In this document: positions 45,892-55,678 of the stretch, one piece after another | Layout of the letters: each line of letters opens with the position of its first letter | Position numbering within the stretch: the first letter of the stretch is position 1 | Position numbers and translations under genes: made by a program | Source: Paenibacillus tyrphae | GTDB taxonomy: Bacteria > Bacillota > Bacilli > Paenibacillales > NBRC-103111 | Length of the DNA stretch: 64,000 nt | Direction of reading: 5' to 3' | Assembly (NCBI RefSeq): GCF_027925525.1 | Contig: NZ_BSDJ01000019.1 | Location: 56,157 to 120,156 of the forward strand | The notes under the pieces: generated by a model | What the model was told of the DNA's origin: nothing | Database searches by the model: none | The model's input: the letters and a program-made list of their open reading frames with translations, nothing else

Positions 45892-48800
45892 TAACCTCAA
45901 AAAAATTCTCGTGATCGGCTCCGGTCCGATCGTCATCGGACAAGCGGCGGAATTCGACTATGCCGGTACGCAAGCTTGCCAAGCTCTGAAAGAAGAAGGC
46001 TTCGAAGTTGTTCTGATCAACAGCAATCCGGCGACGATCATGACCGACACGAACATGGCCGACAAAGTATACATCGAGCCGATTACGCTCGACTTCGTCA
46101 CCCAAATCATCCGCCAAGAGCGTCCGGACGGCTTGCTGCCGACCCTCGGCGGACAGACCGGCCTCAACATGGCGGTTGAGCTGGCGCGTGCCGGCGTGCT
46201 GGAGCGCGAAAACGTGAAGCTGCTCGGTACCCAGCTGACGGCAATCGAGAAAGCGGAAGATCGTGATTTGTTCCGCGATCTGATGCGCGAATTGGAGCAG
46301 CCGGTACCGGAAAGCACAATCGTAACGACCGTGCAAGAAGCGCTCGATTTTGCAAATGAAATCGGGTACCCGATTATCGTACGTCCGGCTTACACGCTCG
46401 GCGGTACGGGCGGCGGCATCTGCGCCACTGAGGAAGAACTGCTGGAAACTGTTTCCTCCGGTATTCGTTACAGCCCGATCGGCCAATGTCTGATCGAGAA
46501 AAGCATCGCCGGCATGAAGGAAGTCGAGTACGAGGTAATGCGCGACGCGAACGATAACTGTATCGTCGTGTGCAACATGGAAAACTTCGATCCGGTCGGC
46601 GTTCATACGGGCGACAGTATCGTTGTAGCGCCGAGTCAGACGCTGTCGGACCGCGAATACCAAATGCTGCGTTCCGCATCGCTTAAAATCATCCGCGCCT
46701 TGAATATCGAAGGCGGATGCAACGTGCAGTTTGCGCTGGACCCGCACAGCTATCAATATTACGTCATCGAAGTGAACCCGCGGGTTAGCCGCTCGTCGGC
46801 ACTCGCTTCCAAAGCAACCGGCTACCCGATTGCCAAAATGGCAGCGAAAATCGCGATCGGTTACACGCTCGACGAAATCGTCAACCCGGTAACGGGTCAG
46901 ACGTACGCTTGCTTCGAGCCGACGCTGGACTATATCGTATCCAAAATTCCGCGTTGGCCGTTCGATAAATTTACCGCGGCAAACCGCAAGCTCGGCACGC
47001 AAATGAAAGCGACGGGCGAAGTCATGGCCATCGGTCGCACGTTCGAAGAGTCGATTCACAAAGCGGTCCGCTCCCTTGAAATCGGCGTGCACCGCCTGCA
47101 TTTGAAAGATGCGGAGACATTGGACCAAGAGACGCTTGAGCAGCGGCTTGTGAAGCCGGACGACGAGCGCATCTTCCTGATCGCCGAAGCGCTCCGCCGT
47201 GGATACAGCGTGCAGCAATTACAGGATTTGACCAAGGTAGATTGGTGGTTCCTGCACAAGCTCGAAGGCTTGATCGCTTTCGAAGCCGAGCTGCTTGCGC
47301 CGGAGCTGAGCGAAGAGCTGCTCCGCGAAGCGAAGCGCAAAGGCTTCACCGATCGCGCTGTTGCCGAGCTGCGTCGTGAGGCTGACAAAGGGCTGAGCTT
47401 GACGCAGGAAGCGGACGTTCGCGCATACCGGATCGACCTGGGGCTGAAACCGGTCTACAAAATGGTCGACACCTGCGCCGCGGAATTCGAAGCGACAACG
47501 CCTTACTACTACTCGACTTACGAGACGGAAGACGAAGTCAAGGAAACGACGAAGCAAAAGGTTGTCGTGCTCGGCTCCGGTCCGATCCGGATCGGTCAAG
47601 GGATCGAGTTCGACTACTCGACCGTACATGCGGTATGGGCGATCCAAAAGGCCGGCTATGAAGCGGTCATTATCAATAACAACCCGGAGACGGTGTCTAC
47701 GGACTTTAATACATCGGACCGGCTGTACTTCGAGCCGCTATTCTTCGAGGACGTCATGAACGTCATCGAGCGCGAGCAGCCGATCGGCGTTATCGTCCAA
47801 TTTGGCGGACAAACGGCGATCAACCTCGCGGCGCCGCTCTCGAAAGCGGGCGTACGCATCCTCGGCACGGATTTGGAGAACATCGACGCGGCCGAGGACC
47901 GCAAAAAATTCGAAGCGCTGCTGCGTCAGCTTGACATCGCACAGCCGCCGGGCGGTACGGTAACCTCGGTGAACGAGGCTGTCGGCATGGCTTCCCGCTT
48001 CGGGTATCCGGTGCTCGTTCGTCCGTCGTATGTTCTTGGCGGCCGCGCGATGGAAATCGTCTACTCTGACGAAGAATTGCTCAGCTACATGGAATACGCG
48101 GTCAAAATCAACCCGGAGCATCCGGTACTCATCGACCGATACATGCTTGGTAAAGAAGTTGAAGTCGACGCGATCTGCGACAAAGAAACGGTCCTGATCC
48201 CGGGTATCATGGAGCACGTGGAGCGGGCCGGCGTTCACTCGGGCGACTCCATCGCGGTATACCCGCCGCAGACGGTATCCGCCGAGCTGAAACAAAAAAT
48301 TATCGACATTACGACTAAAATCGCCAGAGGGCTGCAGGTCGTCGGTCTCGTCAACATCCAGTTCGTCATCTATCAAAACGAAGTGTACGTAATCGAAGTG
48401 AATCCGCGCTCCTCGCGTACGGTTCCTTTCCTCAGCAAAGTAACGAAAATTCCGATGGCCAACGTCGCAACCCGTGTGATTATGGGCGAAAAGCTGGCCG
48501 ATATGGGCTACGAAACTGGTTTGTGGCCGGAAGACGATTTCGTATCCGTCAAAGTACCGGTCTTCTCCTTCGCGAAGCTGCGCCGTGTCGATACGACGCT
48601 CGGACCAGAAATGAAATCGACGGGCGAGGTCATGGGCCGCGACAAAACGTTTGCCAAAGCGCTGTATAAAGGCCTGATCGGCTCCGGCATGAAGATTCCG
48701 CCGACAGGCGCGATTATCGCTACGATTGCCGATAAAGACAAAGCCGAAGCGATTGATATCTTCCGCGGCTTCGAAAGATTGGGCTACCGCATCGTCGCTA

Positions 48801-49093
48801 CGGGCGGAACGGCACAGGCTTTGGAGGACGCCGGTCTCCAGGTGAACCGTGTCAACAAGCTGAGCGAAGGCTCGCCGAACATTCTCGACCTGATCCGCAA
48901 CGGCGAAGCGCACTTTGTCGTCAATACGCTGACGAAGGGCAAAACGCCGGAACGCGACGGCTTCCGGATTCGCCGCGAGGCGGTGGAGAACGGCGTCGTC
49001 TGTATGACATCGCTGGATACGGTTAGCGCGCTGCTGCACGTGTTGGAGTCCATCTACTTCCAATCCACGGCCATGCCTGCGAATCACGCATAA
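45878..49093 (+). CDS. carB: Carbamoyl phosphate synthase large subunit
   Basis: The 1071-residue large subunit makes carbamoyl phosphate from bicarbonate, ammonia and two ATP. It has two homologous ATP-grasp halves. The first begins [22 protein letters not shown] and the second [20 protein letters not shown] near residue 560. [17 protein letters not shown] and [17 protein letters not shown] are the matching ATP loops. A C-terminal MGS-like allosteric domain (residues about 940-1071, [14 protein letters not shown]) ends the protein. It is pyrAB of Bacillus. Confidence 0.98.
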   Translation: MPKNNNLKKILVIGSGPIVIGQAAEFDYAGTQACQALKEEGFEVVLINSNPATIMTDTNMADKVYIEPITLDFVTQIIRQERPDGLLPTLGGQTGLNMAVELARAGVLERENVKLLGTQLTAIEKAEDRDLFRDLMRELEQPVPESTIVTTVQEALDFANEIGYPIIVRPAYTLGGTGGGICATEEELLETVSSGIRYSPIGQCLIEKSIAGMKEVEYEVMRDANDNCIVVCNMENFDPVGVHTGDSIVVAPSQTLSDREYQMLRSASLKIIRALNIEGGCNVQFALDPHSYQYYVIEVNPRVSRSSALASKATGYPIAKMAAKIAIGYTLDEIVNPVTGQTYACFEPTLDYIVSKIPRWPFDKFTAANRKLGTQMKATGEVMAIGRTFEESIHKAVRSLEIGVHRLHLKDAETLDQETLEQRLVKPDDERIFLIAEALRRGYSVQQLQDLTKVDWWFLHKLEGLIAFEAELLAPELSEELLREAKRKGFTDRAVAELRREADKGLSLTQEADVRAYRIDLGLKPVYKMVDTCAAEFEATTPYYYSTYETEDEVKETTKQKVVVLGSGPIRIGQGIEFDYSTVHAVWAIQKAGYEAVIINNNPETVSTDFNTSDRLYFEPLFFEDVMNVIEREQPIGVIVQFGGQTAINLAAPLSKAGVRILGTDLENIDAAEDRKKFEALLRQLDIAQPPGGTVTSVNEAVGMASRFGYPVLVRPSYVLGGRAMEIVYSDEELLSYMEYAVKINPEHPVLIDRYMLGKEVEVDAICDKETVLIPGIMEHVERAGVHSGDSIAVYPPQTVSAELKQKIIDITTKIARGLQVVGLVNIQFVIYQNEVYVIEVNPRSSRTVPFLSKVTKIPMANVATRVIMGEKLADMGYETGLWPEDDFVSVKVPVFSFAKLRRVDTTLGPEMKSTGEVMGRDKTFAKALYKGLIGSGMKIPPTGAIIATIADKDKAEAIDIFRGFERLGYRIVATGGTAQALEDAGLQVNRVNKLSEGSPNILDLIRNGEAHFVVNTLTKGKTPERDGFRIRREAVENGVVCMTSLDTVSALLHVLESIYFQSTAMPANHA

Positions 49094-49103
49094 CAACAAT
49101 TGC

Positions 49104-49145
49104 ATTAGCACAGCGTTCCGCTTCTTGCGGAAATGCTGTGCTAAT
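49104..49145 (+). other. Long perfect hairpin between carB and pyrF
   Basis: ATTAGCACAGC-GTTCCGC pairs with GCGGAA-ATGCTGTGCTAAT over a five-base loop. It is about 17 base pairs long with one mismatch. CCCTTGATT follows, so it is not a standard terminator. It stands where pyrK and pyrD lie in Bacillus. Confidence 0.65.
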
Positions 49146-49210
49146 CCCTTGATTAGGCCCTTCTACGAGTCTCAGATTCACCCGATTTTAAAGAAAAGGG
49201 GCGGTAACTT

Positions 49211-49933
49211 GTGTCTACAAACTTAGCGGCGGCGAAGCGCATCATGGTCGCGCTCGATTATGCCGAGGCGAAGCAGGCGGAGTCGCTCGTCCGGTCGCTG
49301 GAAGGCATTCCGTGTTATTTAAAGGTAGGAATGCAGCTGTTTTACAGCGCCGGTCCGGCGTTCGTGCGGATGCTCAAAGAGAAGGGCTATAGCGTCTTTC
49401 TCGATCTCAAAATGCACGATATTCCGAATACTGTCAAAGGCGGCGCGGAAAGCATCACGAAGCTTGGCGTAGACATGTTCAACGTGCATGCGGCTGGCGG
49501 CAGGCAGATGATGGAGGCGGCGATGGAAGGCGTGGACAAAGCGCTCCAAGCCGCATCCGGTCCTAAGCCGATCGTCATCGGCGTTACGCAGCTTACCAGC
49601 ACAAGCCAGGCGGTCATGAACGAAGAAATCGGCATCGTAGGGACTGTAGAGGATGCGGTGATCCGATATGCCCGATTGGCCCAAGCCGCCGGCTTGCAAG
49701 GTGTCGTCGCTTCTCCACTGGAGGTCGTTCGAATCAAAGAAACGTGCGGAAGCGGCTTTGTGACCGTAACGCCGGGCATCCGTCCGGCGGGAGCGGACAT
49801 CGGCGATCAATCCCGCGTCATGACGCCGGAGCAAGCGTTCGCCCAAGGGTCAGACTATATCGTCGTTGGCCGTCCGATCACTGCCGCGCCGGACCCGAGA
49901 GCGGCGCTGGAAGCGATTATCGCCTCTATCTAG
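49211..49933 (+). CDS. pyrF: Orotidine 5'-phosphate decarboxylase
   Basis: PyrF decarboxylates OMP to UMP. The 240-residue TIM-barrel protein has IMVALDYAEAKQAESLV, LKVGMQLFYSAGP, the catalytic loop VFLDLKMHDIPNTVKGG (Lys-x-x-Asp near residue 60), VTPGIRPAG and the phosphate loop DYIVVGRPIT. The start is GTG behind AAAGGGGCGGTA. It is 117 bases after carB and 50 before pyrE. Confidence 0.97.
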   Translation: MSTNLAAAKRIMVALDYAEAKQAESLVRSLEGIPCYLKVGMQLFYSAGPAFVRMLKEKGYSVFLDLKMHDIPNTVKGGAESITKLGVDMFNVHAAGGRQMMEAAMEGVDKALQAASGPKPIVIGVTQLTSTSQAVMNEEIGIVGTVEDAVIRYARLAQAAGLQGVVASPLEVVRIKETCGSGFVTVTPGIRPAGADIGDQSRVMTPEQAFAQGSDYIVVGRPITAAPDPRAALEAIIASI

Positions 49934-49983
49934 CGACGGAGAAGTTTTTACGAAGATCAACACCTTTAAGGAGATGAAATCAA

Positions 49984-50643
49984 ATGACAACCCCATCGAT
50001 TCGTATAAATCCGGAGTTGGCCGGGCAAATTGCCGGCGACCTGCTCGCGATCGGCGCCGTGGCGCTTCGTCCGCAGCAGCCGTTTACTTGGACATCCGGT
50101 CTGAAATCGCCGATCTACTGCGATAACCGGCTGACCATTTCGTTCCCTGAGATCCGCGAACGGATCGCCGAAGGCTTCGTTGCGCTCATCCGCGACAATT
50201 TCCCGGATGCCGAAGTCATTGCGGGAGCGGCAACCGGAGGAATTCCTCATGCGGCTTGGGTAGCTCAAAATCTCGGTCTGCCAATGGTTTACGTGCGTGA
50301 CAAGGCCAAGGGCCACGGGAAGGAAAACTTGATCGAAGGCTTGATCAAGCCCGGCCAGAAGACGGTGGTCATCGAGGACTTGATCTCGACGGGCGGCAGC
50401 TCGCTCAAGGTGGCCTTGGCCGTCAATGAAGCCGGGGCGCAGGCTCTTGGGGTGCTTGGCATCTTCTCGTATCAGTTCGAGAAAGCGAAAGAGGCCTTTT
50501 CGGGATCGGGCATTCCTTTCGAGACGCTGACGAATTACTCGATACTGCTCGATGTCGCTCTTCGGAACGGCAGCATCCAAGAGCAGGATTTGCAAGCGCT
50601 GAAAGCATGGCGTGAAAATCCGAGCGAATACGGCAAAGTCTAA
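49984..50643 (+). CDS. pyrE: Orotate phosphoribosyltransferase
   Basis: PyrE couples orotate with PRPP to make OMP. The 219-residue protein has FTWTSGLKSPIYCDNRL, AGAATGGIPHA, YVRDKAKGHGKENLIEG and the PRPP signature TVVIEDLISTGGSSL near residue 122. TAAGGAGATG precedes the ATG. It is the last gene of the pyr operon and a terminator follows at once. Confidence 0.97.
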   Translation: MTTPSIRINPELAGQIAGDLLAIGAVALRPQQPFTWTSGLKSPIYCDNRLTISFPEIRERIAEGFVALIRDNFPDAEVIAGAATGGIPHAAWVAQNLGLPMVYVRDKAKGHGKENLIEGLIKPGQKTVVIEDLISTGGSSLKVALAVNEAGAQALGVLGIFSYQFEKAKEAFSGSGIPFETLTNYSILLDVALRNGSIQEQDLQALKAWRENPSEYGKV

Positions 50644-50655
50644 ACAAAATTTATG

Positions 50656-50710
50656 GCATTCGAATTCTTCCGATACGGTAAAGGGAAGAGTTTGGATGCT
50701 TTTCTTTTTT
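50656..50710 (+). terminator. Terminator of the pyr operon
   Basis: GCATTCGAATTCTTCC pairs with GGAAGAGTTTGGATGC (a few mismatches or G-T pairs) and leads into TTTTCTTTTTT. Confidence 0.88.
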
Positions 50711-50779
50711 CACCGGGTGATACAAAATAAAGCTGACCCCTGTCTTATGTATAGCTGCAGCTGAAAGGAGGACATCACA

Positions 50780-51298
50780 TTGGAACATCCGGATTCCGAT
50801 TATTTCCGTCATATATTTTATAAGCATTACCCGTCGGTGCGCCGAAAATTAATCGCGTTAGTCCGCGACGAGGCAGCCGCCGAGGACTTGGCCCAGGAAG
50901 TATTTCTGCGGTTATACCGCAATCCGCCGGACGATCCGCAATTGATCGGCGCTTGGCTTCATCGGGTACTGACCCGGATCGCCTACGACCATATGTCCAA
51001 GCGAGCTCGCGAACGGGCGCTTCAGGAGAAGCAGGAGCTCCATCTCCGGGTAACGGAGCAGGAAGGCAAGTCGAACGAGGAGACGGTTTTGGAGCAGTTT
51101 GAGCACGAGGAATTGCGCGGTTGGCTGGACCAACTTTCGGAACGCGACCGGCAAGTATTGCTCCTTCGATTCTCCGGCTACAGTTACGCGGAGATCGCCG
51201 AGAAGCTTCAAATTCGCGCACCGCTTGTAGGCACGCTTATCAACCGGGCGACCGCCCGATTGAAACGGCATGCGAAATTGCAAACACAAGTTGAATAG
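50780..51298 (+). CDS. ECF-type RNA polymerase sigma factor
   Basis: A 172-residue sigma-70 family protein of the ECF type with only regions 2 and 4. Region 2 includes HYPSVRRKLIALVRDEAAAEDLAQEVFLRLY and IGAWLHRVLTRIAYDHMSK. Region 4 includes LSERDRQVLLLRFSGYSYAEIAEKLQIRAPLVGTLINRATARLK. The TTG start follows AAAGGAGG. It resembles SigX-like factors, but I would not name it. The gene is followed by a membrane protein with the layout of an anti-sigma factor and by an ABC exporter, suggesting envelope stress control. No ECF-type autoregulatory promoter was evident. Confidence 0.92.
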   Translation: MEHPDSDYFRHIFYKHYPSVRRKLIALVRDEAAAEDLAQEVFLRLYRNPPDDPQLIGAWLHRVLTRIAYDHMSKRARERALQEKQELHLRVTEQEGKSNEETVLEQFEHEELRGWLDQLSERDRQVLLLRFSGYSYAEIAEKLQIRAPLVGTLINRATARLKRHAKLQTQVE

Positions 51299-51312
51299 GA
51301 GGACCACGGCAT

Positions 51313-52437
51313 ATGACTGAGTCATTTGTAAGGAAAAATTCCGACCCCACGAATGCGGCTTGGGAGAAGCTTCAGCAGCGGCTTGCTTCCGAACCGAAAT
51401 CGCTTCGTTGGGAGGAGTGGGCAAAGGAAGCTGATAAATTAAATCCGTCGTTGGCAGAAGCCGGGGAGACAGAATCGTTACAATCAATCGCTGTTTCCGA
51501 CGATAGTCGTCCATTGCCTGTTTTGGAACCGAACAGGACAACGGAGACGACTAAAACTTATCCGTTCGTTCGTTGGATCAAACGGCGCAGGAAGCGGGTG
51601 GCTGTTTCGGCCGCGGTGCTGGTACTGGCCGCTTTCCTGAGCACGCCAATCGGCAACGAAGCGCTGGCTTCCATATTGAATAAATTTCGGATGCAGGAAA
51701 TGACGGTCGTTCAGGAAAACGATCTGACGTATTTGCTGAACAGCGCTTTTCCGGAAGGACAAACGAAAGAAAACATCAACAAACTTGGAGCATTCACGAA
51801 TACATCCGGCAAAATAAGAGGATCTTTTGAGGCCAATGAGCTTTCGCAGATGCTGGGACGCAGTATCGTCTTTCCTCAGGATTACAACGCGAAGCAAGAT
51901 AAGCCTTACGTTAGCCCCTCCAATACGCTGACGTTAAAGTTGAACGTTGACGAAGTAAACCGGGCAATGTCCAGACTTGGCGCGAAGCAGATGCTGCCTG
52001 AATCCGTGGACGGGAAACCGATTACGCTTGAAACGGGCGAAAAAGTCCATCTGAACGTGAAAAACGGCGAACGAAGCTACTCTCTGACCCAGGAGCCGAT
52101 TCCGGTCGTATCAGTCGATCCGTCGATTCCAGTGGCCGAAGCGCTGCAAGCGGTTCTGCAGTTCCCGCTGCTACCGGAGAATTTGAAGCAGAACTTGCAG
52201 AACGTGGACCTGCTTACTACCGGAAACGTGCCGCTGCCTATCATCACGAATCAGCCTACCGAGAAGGTCAAAGTGGGAAGCACGGATGTGCTGATCATGA
52301 CAGAATCTACGAAAAATCATAATTATTACAATGCCATGTGGGTGAAGCAAGGTCAACTCTTCAAACTTTATGGCTATGAATATCTCACGGATCGCGAAGC
52401 ACTGCTTGGCAAAGTGAAGGAGCTGATCGGCTCTTGA
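51313..52437 (+). CDS. Putative transmembrane anti-sigma factor
   Basis: A 374-residue protein of unknown specific family. The first 90 residues are polar and cytoplasmic, with Trp-rich pieces (WEKLQQRL, LRWEEWAKEA) that could bind a sigma factor. KRRRKR then leads into one transmembrane helix at residues 96-112. The external part of about 260 residues has a DUF4367-like pattern (LTYLLNSAFPEG, SIPVAEALQAVLQFPLLPENL). Topology, position 14 bases after the sigma gene and overlap with the ABC gene support an anti-sigma role. That role is inferred from context. AGGAGGACCACGGCAT precedes the ATG. Confidence 0.7.
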   Translation: MTESFVRKNSDPTNAAWEKLQQRLASEPKSLRWEEWAKEADKLNPSLAEAGETESLQSIAVSDDSRPLPVLEPNRTTETTKTYPFVRWIKRRRKRVAVSAAVLVLAAFLSTPIGNEALASILNKFRMQEMTVVQENDLTYLLNSAFPEGQTKENINKLGAFTNTSGKIRGSFEANELSQMLGRSIVFPQDYNAKQDKPYVSPSNTLTLKLNVDEVNRAMSRLGAKQMLPESVDGKPITLETGEKVHLNVKNGERSYSLTQEPIPVVSVDPSIPVAEALQAVLQFPLLPENLKQNLQNVDLLTTGNVPLPIITNQPTEKVKVGSTDVLIMTESTKNHNYYNAMWVKQGQLFKLYGYEYLTDREALLGKVKELIGS

Positions 52438-53387
52438 CCGGGCTAGCCATTACAGCGCATGAGCTGACGAAAGATTACGGCAACGGCCGCGGTTGCCGCA
52501 GCATTACGATTACCGTAGGGGAAGGGGAAGCCTTTGGCTTCCTCGGCCCGAACGGAGCTGGCAAGAGCACCTTTGTGAAAATGCTCGTCGGCTTGATCCG
52601 GCCGACGCAGGGCCACGGTGCGATTTGCGGCCATCCGATCGGCTCGTTGGAAGCGAGAAGGCATTTCGGCTACTTGCCGGAGCTGTACCGGTACCAGGAT
52701 TGGCTCAACGGCGAAGAAGTGCTGCAACTGCATGCCCGGCTATGCGGCGTCGAAGCTTCCGAGGTGAAGCGACGCATTCCGGAGCTGCTCGATCTCGTCG
52801 GGCTCGGGCTGAGGGGCAAAGACCGGGTGAAGATGTATTCCAAAGGAATGCAGCAGCGGCTCGGCTTGGCTTGCGCCTTGGTAAACGACCCGCCTATCGT
52901 TTTTTTGGACGAGCCGGCCTCCGCGCTTGATCCATTGGGCCGGAGAGACGTACGAGAATTGCTCCGGCTGATGAAGGCGCAAGGAAAAACGATTTTTCTC
53001 AACTCGCACCTGTTGGAGGACGTGGAGCTGCTTTGCGATCGCGTGGCCTTGCTGAATAACGGTCAAATTCTGCAGGTTGGTTCCGTGGCCGACGTGCTGC
53101 ACGAGACATCCCGCTGGCACCTTCGTGTCGGCGGGTTTGCGCCGTTTTTGCTGGCCTGGCTTCAGGAAGCCTCGGGCCTGACCGTACGTCTTCTTGAGAT
53201 AGGAGCGGAAGAAGATTCGGTCTGGCTGGAAGCGGAGCTGGAAGATGACGAACAGGTCGGCTGGTTGAACGCGCTTGTTATCGAACAGGGGATGACGCTC
53301 TACGAAGTAAAGAAGGCAAAAACGAAGCTGGACGAATGGTTCGTCAGCTCCGTTGCCGGACGGAGCCACAGGGGGGAACGCGAATGA
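52434..53387 (+). CDS. ABC transporter ATP-binding protein
   Basis: A 317-residue ATPase with Walker A GPNGAGKST (near residue 42) and signature YSKGMQQRLGLACAL. Walker B IVFLDEPASALD and the switch histidine in LNSHLLEDVE follow. A C-terminal extension of about 95 residues is typical of CcmA/NatA-like exporters. The TTG start overlaps the preceding stop by four bases, which implies coupling. It pairs with the permease gene downstream. The substrate is unknown. Confidence 0.93.
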   Translation: MTGLAITAHELTKDYGNGRGCRSITITVGEGEAFGFLGPNGAGKSTFVKMLVGLIRPTQGHGAICGHPIGSLEARRHFGYLPELYRYQDWLNGEEVLQLHARLCGVEASEVKRRIPELLDLVGLGLRGKDRVKMYSKGMQQRLGLACALVNDPPIVFLDEPASALDPLGRRDVRELLRLMKAQGKTIFLNSHLLEDVELLCDRVALLNNGQILQVGSVADVLHETSRWHLRVGGFAPFLLAWLQEASGLTVRLLEIGAEEDSVWLEAELEDDEQVGWLNALVIEQGMTLYEVKKAKTKLDEWFVSSVAGRSHRGERE

Positions 53388-54268
53388 TTACCATCATCGG
53401 CTCAACTTGGAAGGAGCTGCTGCGCAAACGCGTCATGCTGCTGACGCTGCTGATGACCGTCATTTTCTTGTTCGCCTTCTGGTTTGTTGCCAAAACCATC
53501 GGAGCAAGCTTGCATGACGGCACCTATAATCCGTCGGACGTGCAATATATAATTGCCGTTTACGAACGAAGCGCGATGATCTTGTCGCTCGGCTTTTTTT
53601 TCGGTTCGTTCGTCATTGCTTTTTTGTCCATTTTCAGCTCGTTCTCCGTGATTGCAGGGGAAGCCGAGCAGGGCGTACTGCAGGCCTTAATGACTCGGCC
53701 ATTATCCCGTTTATCCTGGTACATGGGTCGATGGATCGGATTTGTCAGTTGGGGAATCGGTTACGCGGCGCTGCTTTTTATATCGATTCTGCTGGTGGCT
53801 TGGGCTCATGCCGGTATTCCCGGGGATATCGTGTCGCTAGCGCGTTCGTTCGCTTTGTTTATTTTCGTTGTGCCATTGCTTGTATCTTTATCGATGCTGG
53901 GTTCCTGCCATTTTTCCTCCACCGGGAACGGCGTGCTGATGACGATGCTTTACGGGGCGGGATGGCTCGGAGGCATGATCGAAAAAGTGGCAGGCTCAGT
54001 CCAAATTGACCAAAATATAGCCATTAAGCCGCTGCTGACCATCGCAGGAATTATGTCGCTTGTCATGCCGGCCGATTCGCTGCAAAACCGGATGCAAGCG
54101 GAGCTGTTTGCCGTGAATGAGCTTCAAGGACTGGTGAATATTAGAAGTCTTTTCGGTTTTTTCGGTGTCGGCCAAGTGCCGTCAAACGCCTTTCTAATGT
54201 ATAGTGCCGGATATATGCTTGTTATGCTGCTGCTCGGCTTGTGGTCGTTTCGGAGAAAGGACCTATGA
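53384..54268 (+). CDS. ABC-2 type transporter permease
   Basis: A 294-residue integral membrane protein with six hydrophobic segments. It starts MITIIGSTWKELLRKRVMLLTLLM and includes EQGVLQALMTRPLSRLSWYMGRW, a pattern of ABC-2 permeases that fuse no ATPase. The ATG at 53384 overlaps the ATPase stop (ATGA) and has GGGGGGAACG upstream. It is the last gene of the sigma/anti-sigma/ABC module and is closed by a terminator. Confidence 0.9.
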   Translation: MITIIGSTWKELLRKRVMLLTLLMTVIFLFAFWFVAKTIGASLHDGTYNPSDVQYIIAVYERSAMILSLGFFFGSFVIAFLSIFSSFSVIAGEAEQGVLQALMTRPLSRLSWYMGRWIGFVSWGIGYAALLFISILLVAWAHAGIPGDIVSLARSFALFIFVVPLLVSLSMLGSCHFSSTGNGVLMTMLYGAGWLGGMIEKVAGSVQIDQNIAIKPLLTIAGIMSLVMPADSLQNRMQAELFAVNELQGLVNIRSLFGFFGVGQVPSNAFLMYSAGYMLVMLLLGLWSFRRKDL

Positions 54269-54282
54269 ATGCTTTTTCGATA

Positions 54283-54335
54283 AAAAAAGCCCGTCTATAC
54301 CTCAACGCAATGCGATGGGGAATAGACGGGCTTTT
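54283..54335. terminator. Bidirectional terminator between permease and mtnB
   Basis: AAAAGCCCGTCTAT pairs perfectly with ATAGACGGGCTTTT over a 23-base loop, with A-rich and T-rich ends. It serves the permease and the converging mtn transcript. Confidence 0.92.
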
Positions 54336-54375
54336 GCGATTAAGCCGAGAAGAACCGCGTTGTTATTGAAACGGT

Positions 54376-55020
54376 CTACTTCTTCAGCAGAGCCCAGCGA
54401 TACGCATACTCGAATAGAAACTCGAACGCTTCGAGGTGGCGCTTCGCCTCGAAGGCATTGGCGCCCCAGGCGTAAATGCCGTGCTTGCGCAGCAGAATGC
54501 CGGGAATGCGGGGCACGATCGCGCCTTCGACCAATTCGGCGATCCGCGGAATTTCCGCGTAGTTCGGGAGAATCGGGATATCGATATGCGCTTCTTCTTC
54601 CCATATGTTAAATGCTTTGATCAGCTCGACGCCGTCCACCGGCACGCTGCCCCGTTCCGCATACAACTCGGAGACGAGATTGTTGAACACGGTGTGCACA
54701 TGAAAAATCGCGCCGCAGCCCGTCAAACGGTAGATCTCGCAGTGGATCAGCGTTTCCGCGGACGGCTTCAGGCCGGTCGTTTCGATCGGTTGACCCGATT
54801 GGTCGACCAGCAAGTAGTCGGAAGGCGTGTTGACCGACTTGTCCTTGCCGCTTGCCGTAATGGCAAACGCAAACTGCTCGGGAGAAAATTCCCCCGTCCG
54901 GATCGACAGATTGCCGCTTGTTCCCGGAAACCAGCCGCGTGCGGCCAGCAGAGTTTTAATCTCACGCAGCTCGGCGAACGCCTGCTGCTTCTCTTCCAAA
55001 CGAATAGCGCTAAAGCTCAC
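54376..55020 (-). CDS. mtnB: Methylthioribulose-1-phosphate dehydratase
   Basis: A 214-residue class II aldolase-like zinc enzyme of methionine salvage. It has WFPGTSGNLSIR, FAITASGKDKS, AIFHVHTVFNN (zinc histidines) and LLRKHGIYAWG. It dehydrates methylthioribulose-1-phosphate to the diketo compound used by MtnW. The start is GTG behind AGAGGAGA and overlaps the mtnX end by 11 bases. No mtnD follows in this direction, unlike Bacillus. Confidence 0.95.
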   Translation of the reverse strand: MSFSAIRLEEKQQAFAELREIKTLLAARGWFPGTSGNLSIRTGEFSPEQFAFAITASGKDKSVNTPSDYLLVDQSGQPIETTGLKPSAETLIHCEIYRLTGCGAIFHVHTVFNNLVSELYAERGSVPVDGVELIKAFNIWEEEAHIDIPILPNYAEIPRIAELVEGAIVPRIPGILLRKHGIYAWGANAFEAKRHLEAFEFLFEYAYRWALLKK

Positions 55021-55678
55021 GCACTTTCATCTCCTCTAACCGCTTGATCACGTCGTGAAAATCTTCAAAAGGATAGTAATTCAACCCGAGCTCTTGGCAC
55101 AGCTCGATCAGATGGGAGCGGGCGAATACCGTATCGGCCAGCTTCGCCCCGGCAAAATCGGTTACGCTGTCGCCGATCATGATACGTTCATACGTCTCCC
55201 GCGGGTAGGAGCGAATGATTCTCGTTTTGCACATACCGCAGTCGTTGTCACATTCGGCGTCGCACGAATGCGGCCACAGAATGCGGATATGCGTGCCGCT
55301 GAAATCGCTCGCGTTGCAATAAATGTTCTCCTTTAGAATCGCAAACGACGACAGAACGGGATAGACGAAAAAGTCGATTCCGCCGCTTGTCACCAAGAAG
55401 AGGATGTCCTCTCGCTTACAGTAATCCAGCAGCTCGCGGAACCCGCTGCGAATCGTCACGTTGCCGATCGCGTAATCGACGACTTCCTGCCGGCGGGAGG
55501 TCGGAAGAAGCGCAAACATGCGTCCGACGCCTTCACGGATCGTGATTTCCTTGGAGATGACTTGATTAACCAACGTATCCCAGCCCTCGGGCTGAAAATG
55601 CTTCATAATCGCCACGATATTGTCGTTGACGGTAATCGTCCCGTCGAAATCGCAAAAAATAACCCGCTGCTTGCTCAT
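55010..55678 (-). CDS. mtnX: HK-MTPenyl-1-P phosphatase
   Basis: A 222-residue HAD-family phosphatase that dephosphorylates the MtnW product. The motif I sequence is FCDFDGTITVND, motif II VTSGGID and motif IV IMIGDSVTDFAGAKLAD. A cysteine-rich insert (HSCDAECDNDCGMCKT) is typical of MtnX. It overlaps mtnW by four bases and mtnB by 11, forming a tight W-X-B unit. Confidence 0.95.
   Translation of the reverse strand: MSKQRVIFCDFDGTITVNDNIVAIMKHFQPEGWDTLVNQVISKEITIREGVGRMFALLPTSRRQEVVDYAIGNVTIRSGFRELLDYCKREDILFLVTSGGIDFFVYPVLSSFAILKENIYCNASDFSGTHIRILWPHSCDAECDNDCGMCKTRIIRSYPRETYERIMIGDSVTDFAGAKLADTVFARSHLIELCQELGLNYYPFEDFHDVIKRLEEMKVREL

Noticed and set aside
45638..47218. 526-codon open frame antisense to carA/carB
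   Set aside because: It is a shadow of the sense genes with Arg/His/Leu-rich composition and spans two overlapping real genes.
47738..49111. 457-codon open frame antisense to carB
   Set aside because: The sense frame is a complete carB, and the antisense protein shows no family motif or ribosome-binding site.
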